A DNA stretch of 8,508 nucleotides from Paracoccaceae bacterium (GTDB lineage: Bacteria > Pseudomonadota > Alphaproteobacteria > Rhodobacterales > Rhodobacteraceae): positions 1 through 8,508 of the forward strand of contig JAESQH010000149.1 in NCBI GenBank assembly GCA_016765235.1. The letters are read 5' to 3'. Shown one piece after another: positions 1-5,779 of the stretch. Under the pieces are notes generated by a model. That model made no database searches. It was not told the DNA's origin and worked only from the letters and a program-made list of their open reading frames with translations. Numbering within the stretch: position 1 is the first letter of the stretch; each line of letters opens with the position of its first letter. Position numbers and translations under genes: made by a program.

Positions 1-53
1 GTTGTTGGCATCTTGGCCGAAACTGCAAGGAATTGGCAGCGCATCATAGTTTC

Positions 54-128
54 GGGCGTATAGCTCAGCGGGAGAGCACTTCGTTGACATCGTAGGGGTC
101 ACTGGTTCGATCCCAGTTATACCCACCA
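54..128 (+). tRNA. tRNA-Val, anticodon GAC
   Basis: A complete cloverleaf can be folded by eye. The acceptor arm is 54-60 with 118-124, and the D stem is GCTC/GAGC (63-66 with 74-77). The anticodon arm is 79-83 with 91-95 and has a 7-base loop carrying GAC at 86-88. The T arm is a perfect 5-bp stem (101-105 with 113-117) around the loop TTCGATC. The discriminator is A125 and CCA is encoded at 126-128. GAC reads valine codon GUC and probably GUU. Two pairs are broken: C57 opposite A121 in the acceptor stem and T81 opposite T93 in the anticodon stem. G58-T120 is a wobble. The identity is clear, but the mismatches lower confidence that it is fully functional. Confidence 0.9.
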
Positions 129-201
129 TTTCCCACCCGTGTGGGGATGGAGACCAAGATAAACCAGGCGCAATGACCGCGCCGCTGATAGGAGAGAGAC
201 T

Positions 202-327
202 ATGAAAGTCAAGAATTCGCTTCGCTCCCTTAAGGCGCGTCACCGCGATTGCCGCGTTGTTCGCCGTAAGGGCCGTGTTTACGTTATTAACAAAACGAAC
301 CCACGTTTCAAAGCACGTCAGGGCTAA
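202..327 (+). CDS. rpmJ: 50S ribosomal protein L36, zinc-independent form
   Basis: This 41-residue basic protein begins MKVKNSLRSL and ends NPRFKARQG, the L36 pattern of the large ribosomal subunit. It binds 23S rRNA. It has one cysteine (C17, in the RHRDC segment) and an asparagine at position 30 where the E. coli paralogue YkgO has a cysteine. The four-ligand zinc ribbon of the C+ form is therefore absent, and this is the C-minus type, which in many alphaproteobacteria is the only L36. The start is set by GGAGAG at 191-196, seven bases before the ATG when counted from GGAG. It follows the tRNA by 73 bases with no obvious terminator between them, so co-transcription is possible. A hairpin terminator follows 23 bases after the stop. 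Confidence 0.96.
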   Translation: MKVKNSLRSLKARHRDCRVVRRKGRVYVINKTNPRFKARQG

Positions 328-350
328 TACGCCTCGACATTTCGAATTTG

Positions 351-381
351 AAAAAGCCGCGCCGGTTAGCGCGGCTTTTTT
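351..381. terminator. Bidirectional intrinsic terminator between convergent genes
   Basis: A perfect 7-bp stem, GCCGCGC (356-362) with GCGCGGC (369-375), encloses a 6-base loop. It is flanked by five A's on the left (351-355) and six T's on the right (376-381). Read on the plus strand, the T tract follows the stem and would end rpmJ. Read on the minus strand, the A tract becomes the U tract and would end the gene at 389-2005, whose stop codon is only 8 bases away. Confidence 0.9.
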
Positions 382-388
382 GTATTCG

Positions 389-2005
389 TTAGCCCAGTAA
401 AAGCGCGCGCACCGTTGCTGCGTCGATGTAGCCGGTTTGGCTCAAGCCGCGGTTCTTTTGGTATTTCTTGATCGCCTTGCGGGTGTTGGAGTCAAACCTA
501 CCATCCACCGCACCCGTTTTGTAGCCTGCGCTTTTTAAACGCCCCTCAATCAACATGCGTGTAGCTGTGTTCAGGTTAAGGCGATCTTCTGCCTCTTTGG
601 CGACGTTTTCGTCGGTTCGCCTATCGGGTGGGTCTAACGCCTCGATCCGTTGCTTAGCAACGGTCGCATAAATCCCTTCGGGGAACTTCGATAGATAAGC
701 GCGATAGCTGTTGGCAGTACCGTCATCAACCGCGTCACGCCAGGCATCATTGTCCTGACTTGTATGTTCTTCGTCTTGATACACGGCCAGCAATTCCCGC
801 GCCTCATTGGCGTAAGTACCTACCGGATACCGCTCCAGATACAATTCCAGATCCGCTTTGCGGCCACTTGCACCAGTAGCATTCCAGAAGCGCCGATCAG
901 CGGCTTGCCCGATGGCGCGTTCGGCTTCGCTCTGATCATTCAGCCGCGCGATTTGTGCATCAGTCAGATACCCTGTTGGATCGAGCCGTTGGCTGCCCTG
1001 CCACGACGCAATTGCCGCGCGGGAGCCGCGACCAAGAATGCCATCAACACCGCGTGTGTCGTATCCCAGCAACGTCAGATTTGTCTGGATTTCCCGACGT
1101 GCATTGCGGCTTAGATGTAGCGCTGTTTCAATTTCTTGAGGGGTTGGCGCAACGGTTACAGGCGCGGTCGTGTCAAGTCGGGCGCGGGCGGCCTGTGCGT
1201 AAATCCCGTTCGGGAACCGGCGGAGGTATTCTTCAAGGTCGTCGCGCTTGTTGCTTTTGTCGGCAACCGCCCACAACGTTTGCTCGGCCACGAAGTCCAC
1301 CCAGTTTCCCGGCGTTGACGTATCAGATGTTGCCGACGGGCCGGTAAGGCCGTTGTCAGGCGAAACATAACCCGCGACGTCCATGCGTCGCAGATTTTCT
1401 AAAAGTACCGACATCGGGCGGTTACTGCCCAGCAAATCATCGCTCAGTAATTCTTCAATGTCATCAGCCTGCCCGCTTACCAACAGCACGCCTTGCGGAA
1501 TGGTGACATCGGCAAGGCCTGATTTCAGCCCGCTGTTGCGGCTTGGGTCAACATCACTAATTCCCACAAAGACGGAGGCATGGCCCGGCTTTGCGCCTGC
1601 CATCGCCAGAAAGGTATCCAGTGTTGGCGCACCAAATGCCGCGTCCAACGCCGTATCGCCGGCTGTATCCACAGGTAGAACCCAAGTTTGCTGGCCGTCA
1701 TTCACGATATTGCCAGACAGAACGATAACGAGGTTATCAACCGCTTCACTGATGTTGCTGGCCCGTTTGGCCAGTGCCAACATCTCCAGTCTAGTTAGGT
1801 CTGAACCCTCGATCACTTCAAAACCCTGCTCTTTGAACGCCTCGACAAGATCAGCGTGCATACGCGAAATTTTGCGTTGCTCCGAAAGGTTGTCGTAATC
1901 GCCATTGCTGATAATCAGCGCAAGATCGGCGGCGGAAACGCCTCCTGCCATAGCGGTCATTGAAAGTGTTAAGGCGGTTGCCAAATGTTTGAATCGAATT
2001 TGCAT
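389..2005 (-). CDS. Secreted pseudo-caspase protein with two peptidoglycan-binding domains
   Basis: This 538-residue exported protein has a signal peptide at 1-25 (basic start, hydrophobic core, cleavage after VSA). Residues 27-210 resemble the caspase-like peptidase C14 fold: a first strand ALIISNGDYDNL (29-40), the ADL..AF...GFEVI segment (51-65) and a strand VIVLSGN (93-99). The catalytic His expected after SG is N99. The expected D-x-C-R segment reads ISDVDPSRN (149-157), and the protein has no cysteine at all, so peptidase activity is unlikely. Three related modules (about 235-277, 362-407, 418-457) each end in a YL..(F/Y)P.G.YA...A motif. Two PG_binding_1-type domains lie at about 297-356 (GYDTRGVDGILGRGSRAAI) and 476-537 (GYKTGAVDGRFDSNTRKAI). 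An envelope-binding or scaffolding role in the periplasm is inferred; substrate and partners are unknown. GGAGGG at 2012-2017 sets the start. It is probably monocistronic. Confidence 0.85.
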   Translation of the reverse strand: MQIRFKHLATALTLSMTAMAGGVSAADLALIISNGDYDNLSEQRKISRMHADLVEAFKEQGFEVIEGSDLTRLEMLALAKRASNISEAVDNLVIVLSGNIVNDGQQTWVLPVDTAGDTALDAAFGAPTLDTFLAMAGAKPGHASVFVGISDVDPSRNSGLKSGLADVTIPQGVLLVSGQADDIEELLSDDLLGSNRPMSVLLENLRRMDVAGYVSPDNGLTGPSATSDTSTPGNWVDFVAEQTLWAVADKSNKRDDLEEYLRRFPNGIYAQAARARLDTTAPVTVAPTPQEIETALHLSRNARREIQTNLTLLGYDTRGVDGILGRGSRAAIASWQGSQRLDPTGYLTDAQIARLNDQSEAERAIGQAADRRFWNATGASGRKADLELYLERYPVGTYANEARELLAVYQDEEHTSQDNDAWRDAVDDGTANSYRAYLSKFPEGIYATVAKQRIEALDPPDRRTDENVAKEAEDRLNLNTATRMLIEGRLKSAGYKTGAVDGRFDSNTRKAIKKYQKNRGLSQTGYIDAATVRALLLG

Positions 2006-2025
2006 ATAGTCCCTCCGACAATCTG

Positions 2026-2055
2026 TTTATCGAAACGTTACCAGAGGCATGTCAT
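2026..2055 (-). promoter_or_regulatory. Candidate promoter of the pseudo-caspase gene
   Basis: On the minus strand, ATGACA (2050-2055; five of six to the -35 consensus) and GATAAA (2026-2031; four of six to the -10 consensus) are separated by 18 bases. The -10 lies about 20 bases before the start codon at 2005, leaving a short leader that contains the GGAGGG ribosome site. This is a by-eye match in a 162-base gap and is only suggestive. I see nothing else in 2056-2111. Confidence 0.35.
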
Positions 2056-2111
2056 TTTCGCACCAAGTTATGCGGATAGCCATCAAAACCGGCAGTCCTT
2101 CGCCGAAAACG

Positions 2112-2141
2112 AAAAACCCGCCCCGAGGGATTCGGAGCGGG
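2112..2141 (-). terminator. Intrinsic terminator of the small heat-shock gene
   Basis: Read on the minus strand, a 10-bp stem (2132-2141 with 2117-2126) containing a single T-G wobble closes a 5-base loop and is followed by five T's (2116-2112). It lies 26 bases after the stop of the Hsp20 gene on the same strand and 107 bases before the start of the next gene, so it should separate the two transcripts. Confidence 0.92.
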
Positions 2142-2167
2142 CCTGTTAACATGTGTGGAAAGTCAGC

Positions 2168-2620
2168 TTAAACTTCGACGGAGCCTTCAACTTGACCAGC
2201 AGCAACGATCTCGATCTTGCGCGGCTTCAGGGCTTCGGGAACTTCCCGCACCAGATCAACGTGCAATAGGCCGTTTTCAGTCGTCGCACCGAGGGCGCGA
2301 ACATGGTCAGCCAGTTGGAAGCGCTTTTCGAACGCGCGGGTTGCGATGCCACGGTGAAGGTAGTTTACGTCTTTCTCTTCCGCGACTTTCTTGCCAGAGA
2401 TAACCAACTGGCCGTCACGTGCCTCAATCGTCAGATCAGCGTCGGTGAAACCGGCAACGGCGATGGAAATGCGATACGCATCCTCGCCAATTTTTTCGAT
2501 GTTATATGGGGGGTAGCCACTTTGGTTGGCATCCGTGGATTTCACGCTGTCCATAATGCTGGCCAGACGGTCGAAACCGACAGTGGAACGGTATAGCGGG
2601 GATAGGTCATAAGTACGCAT
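2168..2620 (-). CDS. Small heat-shock protein, Hsp20/IbpA family
   Basis: This is a 150-residue ATP-independent holdase that binds unfolding proteins in the cytoplasm and passes them to the DnaK/ClpB refolding system. It opens MRTYDLSPLYRSTVGFDRL, the typical start of alphaproteobacterial IbpA-class proteins. The alpha-crystallin domain spans about 37-128 and carries the A-x-x-x-NGLL signature (112-119), followed by VPE..KPR. An I-x-I oligomer-docking motif, IEI, lies at 136-138. The start at 2620 is chosen because AAAGGAGG (2628-2635) sits seven bases upstream. The reading frame stays open for 21 more codons, but that extension has no ribosome site and runs over a hairpin. The gene is flanked by terminators on both sides, so it is probably a single-gene unit. 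Heat control is expected for the family, but I cannot identify a convincing heat-shock promoter. Confidence 0.95.
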   Translation of the reverse strand: MRTYDLSPLYRSTVGFDRLASIMDSVKSTDANQSGYPPYNIEKIGEDAYRISIAVAGFTDADLTIEARDGQLVISGKKVAEEKDVNYLHRGIATRAFEKRFQLADHVRALGATTENGLLHVDLVREVPEALKPRKIEIVAAGQVEGSVEV

Positions 2621-2652
2621 AGTGCATCCTCCTTTAGAGCGATGTATATTTC

Positions 2653-2674
2653 GGCCCTCCGACATGGACGGGCC
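2653..2674 (-). promoter_or_regulatory. Hairpin upstream of the Hsp20 start
   Basis: GGCCC (2653-2657) pairs with GGGCC (2670-2674), and TCC (2658-2660) pairs with GGA (2666-2668), leaving one bulged base (C2669) and a 5-base loop. The hairpin ends 18 bases before the Shine-Dalgarno of the Hsp20 gene. No T tract follows on the minus strand, so it is not a terminator. It could be a 5' leader structure, for example an RNA-stabilising stem. It does not include the ribosome site, so a ROSE-type thermometer is not shown. Confidence 0.4.
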
Positions 2675-2681
2675 TGAAGTC

Positions 2682-2710
2682 AAAAACCGGACCCGTTAGT
2701 GGCATCCGGT
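2682..2710 (-). terminator. Intrinsic terminator at the end of the glc-rmuC operon
   Basis: On the minus strand a 6-bp stem, ACCGGA with TCCGGT (2710-2705 with 2691-2686), encloses a 13-base loop and is followed directly by T's (2686-2682, the first of which is also the last stem base). It starts 30 bases after the rmuC stop codon. The stem is short and the loop large, so it may be only moderately efficient; some readthrough into the Hsp20 gene is possible. Confidence 0.65.
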
Positions 2711-2740
2711 AATTGATACATATGCGTGGTTTTCAGCGTT

Positions 2741-4105
2741 TCAAGAGGGGGTGTCGGGGGGCGGTAACAGGTCGTCTTCACCATCGTGATCTATCGCGAT
2801 TTGTTTGGTTGCCCGCGCACCGAGTTCTTTCAGGATTTCAGCTTGTCGAACCAGATTTCCTTGTCCGATTGTCAACTTACCAACCGCCGCTTCGTGGGTC
2901 TTCTGGACAGTATTCAGCTGGTCACCGATCTTCGTCATATCCTTAACAAAGCCCTCGAATTTATCGTACAACAGCCCTGCCCGTTTCGCGATTTCGATGG
3001 CGTTCTTGTTGCGCTTTTCAACCGACCACAAGTTTTCGACGGTCTTCAACGCCAACATCAAGTTGGTCGGCGAAGCGATCAGTACGTTCTTTTCCGTCGC
3101 ATACAGCGCGAGGTCTTCACGGGCACGAACAGCTTCGGAAAACGCGCTCTCGATGGGCATAAACATGATGACATATTCGACCGTGCCGTCATCCAACTGG
3201 TGGTATTTCTTGGCCGAAAGCGTGTCGATATGGGTTTTAACGGACAAAACATGCGCGCTCAACGCCGTGTCGCGCGCGGCGTCATTCTCCGCGTTAACGG
3301 ATCGTTCATACGCCACCAGCGAGACTTTGCTGTCGATCACAAGCTTACGCCCACCGGGCAGATTGACCACAACATCAGGGCGCAGCGAGCGGCCCTCGTC
3401 GTCGCGGTGGTGGGCTTGGGTTTCGTATTCCTCGCCTTCGCGCAGACCACTGCGATCAAGGATGGAGGCGAGGATCATCTCCCCCCAAGCGCCCTGTTTC
3501 TGGGTATCACCTTTAAGGGCTTGCGTCAGGTTGTGGGCTTCCTCGGACACTTCAAGGCTGCGCTTTGTCAGGGTTTCGATCTCGGTTTTCAAAGCCACAC
3601 GATCTTTACCAGCCGCCTCGTGCACGCTGCGAAGTTCAGTTTCGAACCGCCCGATGTGTTCCTTCAAAGGTTGGAGGACTTGCGTCAACTGATCCTCGTT
3701 CGCCTTCTTGAAGTCCACACTTTGCGCCTTCATCACCTCGTTCGCGAGCGCCGTAAATTGGGCCTTCAACGTGCCATCGGTCTCCCGCTGGTGTTCGATA
3801 GTGGCCTTCAGGCTGGCCACCTCGGCACTACGTTGGCCAAGCGTGTGGCGCGTATCGATCAGGTCATCGTGATCCGTCTGCCATTGTTCTTTAAGGGCTG
3901 TAAATCGCACCATTTCTTCGCGCATTTCAGACAAGCGCTGCGCTTGCTCCGTCGCTTTACCTTCGAGCAAATCCACCTCGGTCTCAGCTTCTGCAAGGCT
4001 GCCAGCGCGCCGCCAGATTAACAGCCCAACGATAACCAAAACGGCGGCCACCAAGGCCATTAATGCAGGATCATTCTGAATTTGTGTCACGTAGTCAGCA
4101 AGCAT
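2741..4105 (-). CDS. rmuC: DNA recombination protein RmuC
   Basis: This 454-residue protein has the layout of RmuC, a nuclease-fold protein known from E. coli genetics to limit recombination at inverted repeats; its exact reaction is not established. A membrane segment lies at about 15-31 (ALMALVAAVLVIVGLLI). A long charged, probably coiled-coil region follows at about 36-195. The RmuC domain covers about 200-430. Its conserved core is visible: QGAWGE (204-209), SGLREGEEY (219-227), RPDVVVNLPGG (242-252) and LVIDSKVSL (255-263). D244 and D258-x-K260 are good candidates for the PD-(D/E)xK site. The C-terminal tail is acidic and proline-rich. Its ATG lies 15 bases after the preceding gene, with only a weak GGGAC ribosome site, so translation may depend on coupling. 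It is the last gene of the operon. Confidence 0.95.
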   Translation of the reverse strand: MLADYVTQIQNDPALMALVAAVLVIVGLLIWRRAGSLAEAETEVDLLEGKATEQAQRLSEMREEMVRFTALKEQWQTDHDDLIDTRHTLGQRSAEVASLKATIEHQRETDGTLKAQFTALANEVMKAQSVDFKKANEDQLTQVLQPLKEHIGRFETELRSVHEAAGKDRVALKTEIETLTKRSLEVSEEAHNLTQALKGDTQKQGAWGEMILASILDRSGLREGEEYETQAHHRDDEGRSLRPDVVVNLPGGRKLVIDSKVSLVAYERSVNAENDAARDTALSAHVLSVKTHIDTLSAKKYHQLDDGTVEYVIMFMPIESAFSEAVRAREDLALYATEKNVLIASPTNLMLALKTVENLWSVEKRNKNAIEIAKRAGLLYDKFEGFVKDMTKIGDQLNTVQKTHEAAVGKLTIGQGNLVRQAEILKELGARATKQIAIDHDGEDDLLPPPDTPS

Positions 4106-4120
4106 TCTGGCGTCCCATAT

Positions 4121-4498
4121 TTAGGTTTGGCCAGACCTTACCGCATCGAACAAATGCTGAACAGAGGTTTTCACATGACGAAACCGATCCCCGCCCAAAT
4201 GCGTGCCGCCGTACCAGCGGGTGACGACGACGATGGCATCATCCATCCCTTCGCGAGCCAGCATTTGCAGGATAATCATGCCGGCCCCACCCTCGCCATC
4301 ATCATTCTTGATCTCGGTCCCGTCAGACAGACGGGCGGCCCATGTGTTGTGGGTGGCCTTGGCGAACTTCTTGGCCTTTTTCAGGCGTTTGAGGAAATCC
4401 TTAATGTCGGCGTCACTACGAACGCACCCTGCCGTAACCGCGTATTTCGACCCACGATCCGAGACAACGCCGACAAACTGGATGAAATCCGGCAGCAT
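4121..4498 (-). CDS. Short IMPACT/YigZ-family protein
   Basis: The 125 residues match only the N-terminal IMPACT (UPF0029) domain. Visible signatures are KKAKKFAKATHNTWAARL (40-57), DDGEGGAGMIILQML (66-80) and VVVTRWYGGTHLGGDRFRHV (90-109). E. coli YigZ is about 200 residues and adds a C-terminal ferredoxin-like domain, which is absent here. The RWYGG..LG.DRF.H version resembles eukaryotic IMPACT/Yih1 more than the GTGGL..AY version of YigZ. Eukaryotic IMPACT proteins bind Gcn1 and modulate Gcn2; the bacterial role is unknown and none is assigned. The start codon overlaps the glcF stop by one base (TGATG), which indicates translational coupling to the glycolate oxidase genes. rmuC follows after 15 bases. 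Family membership is secure; function is not. Confidence 0.88.
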   Translation of the reverse strand: MLPDFIQFVGVVSDRGSKYAVTAGCVRSDADIKDFLKRLKKAKKFAKATHNTWAARLSDGTEIKNDDGEGGAGMIILQMLAREGMDDAIVVVTRWYGGTHLGGDRFRHVKTSVQHLFDAVRSGQT

Positions 4499-5778
4499 CA
4501 GCCAAGCTTTGCAGGTTTCGGTCCACCCGTAGCCCAGTCCAGCAATTCGACGGTGTGCACCACCGGAACCCCTGTACCCGAGCCGATTTGCATCATGCAG
4601 CCGATGTTGCCGGCCGCGATGATTTCAGGCTCCAGCACCTCCAGCGTCGCTACTTTGCGCGCCTTCAACTCCCCCGAGATTTCAGGTTGCATCAGGTTAT
4701 ATGTCCCTGCCGAACCACAACAAAGGTGTGCGTCCTCGGGTTCCAAAACTGTGAACCCAGCCTGCGCAAGCAAGCGTTTCGGCGCGAGCTTAATCTGCTG
4801 GCCGTGTTGCAAGCTACACGCCGCATGATAGGCCACACGGATGTCGCGATTCTCGACCGTGTTCAGGCCAAGATCGACCATCACTTCGGTAATGTCCTTA
4901 GCCAGCGCGGAAACCGTCGCGGCATCCTTCGCCAACGGATCGTTGCGGAACATAAACCCGTAATCCTTAACCGTCGTGCCACAGCCAGAGGTGTTGATGA
5001 TAACGGCGTCCAACCCCTCGCCATTCACCTCGGCCATCCAGCTATTGATGTTCTTGGCGGCCGATTTATGGCTCTCATTTGTCTTGCCCATGTGATGCGT
5101 TAACGCCCCACAACATCCCTGACCGCGCGCGATCACAACATCGCACCCGTGGCGGGTTAGCAGGCGGATGGTTGCCTCGTTTATGTCAGTATCAAGGGCA
5201 CGTTGCGCGCATCCTGTCATCAAAGCCACGCGCATGCGGCGGACACCTTGCGCTGCGAAAACCTGCGGCCTGTCCATCAGGCTGGGCGGTGGCATCGTTG
5301 CGGGGGCGAATTCCACCATCGCACGCAGCATCTTTGGCAGTGCGAACTTAAACGGCTTTGCCATCCATGCGCCGTAAATCGCCAGCCGGAAACGATTGGG
5401 ATAGGGCAGTATTTTGGACAGCACGAACCGCATAAGACGGTCAAACAGCGGGCGTTTGTAATTGTCGTTAATATATTCCCGCGCGTGGTCCACCAAATGC
5501 ATGTAATGTACGCCCGACGGGCAGGTGGTCATACACGCAAGGCAAGAAAGGCAGCGATCAATGTGAAGTACAGTCTTTTCGTCCGGTACACGGTTGTTTT
5601 CCAGCATATCCTTGATCAGGTAAATGCGACCACGCGGACTGTCGAGTTCATCGCCCAGTATCTGGTATGTCGGGCAGGTCGCGGTGCAAAATCCGCAATG
5701 GACGCAGGTCCGCAATATCTCGTTAGCGCGTGCGATCCCCGGAATTTTCAGCTGCTCGTCAGTAAAATTCGTCTGCAT
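4498..5778 (-). CDS. glcF: Glycolate oxidase iron-sulfur subunit GlcF
   Basis: This 426-residue electron-transfer subunit of glycolate oxidase carries electrons from the flavin subunits toward the membrane quinone pool. Two 4Fe-4S motifs are present near the N-terminus: C25-x2-C28-x2-C31-x3-C35-P and C76-x2-C79-x2-C82-x3-C86-P. Two cysteine-rich CCG-type domains follow, with C190, GCCG (221-224), C266, C321 and HLCCGSAGTY (351-360). The start at 5778 (MQTNFTDEQL) is chosen because it aligns with the N-terminus of E. coli GlcF (MQTQLTEE...). The frame is open 17 codons further upstream, but only inside glcE. The ATG lies one base after the glcE stop codon. The stop overlaps the next gene by one base. 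The protein is full length with all cluster ligands present. Confidence 0.97.
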   Translation of the reverse strand: MQTNFTDEQLKIPGIARANEILRTCVHCGFCTATCPTYQILGDELDSPRGRIYLIKDMLENNRVPDEKTVLHIDRCLSCLACMTTCPSGVHYMHLVDHAREYINDNYKRPLFDRLMRFVLSKILPYPNRFRLAIYGAWMAKPFKFALPKMLRAMVEFAPATMPPPSLMDRPQVFAAQGVRRMRVALMTGCAQRALDTDINEATIRLLTRHGCDVVIARGQGCCGALTHHMGKTNESHKSAAKNINSWMAEVNGEGLDAVIINTSGCGTTVKDYGFMFRNDPLAKDAATVSALAKDITEVMVDLGLNTVENRDIRVAYHAACSLQHGQQIKLAPKRLLAQAGFTVLEPEDAHLCCGSAGTYNLMQPEISGELKARKVATLEVLEPEIIAAGNIGCMMQIGSGTGVPVVHTVELLDWATGGPKPAKLG

Positions 5779-5779
5779 G

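Noticed and set aside
1..53. End of an upstream gene before the tRNA
   Set aside because: One frame ends at TAG 47-49, but only 15 codons are visible with no recognisable motif, so a gene cannot be supported. No promoter with proper spacing for the tRNA was found either.
130..147. Terminator after the tRNA
   Set aside because: The stem is present but no T tract follows it on the plus strand.
1376..1927. Active caspase-type peptidase or toxin function for the 389-2005 product
   Set aside because: There is no cysteine in the protein and Asn stands in the His position. No partner genes of a defence system are next to it.
2621..2683. Upstream extension of the Hsp20 frame by 21 codons
   Set aside because: The product would begin with residues foreign to the family, there is no ribosome site, and a near-ideal AAAGGAGG precedes the ATG at 2620.
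2662..2683. Heat-shock sigma factor (RpoH) promoter for the Hsp20 gene
   Set aside because: TCCATGT fits the -10 box in six of seven positions, but it lies only 9 bases from the TTTGACT element, shorter than the usual RpoH spacing.
2786..4021. Long open frame of 411 codons on the plus strand opposite rmuC
   Set aside because: It lies wholly antisense to a clearly recognised gene, its product has no recognisable domain, and such mirror frames are common opposite coding sequence of this composition.
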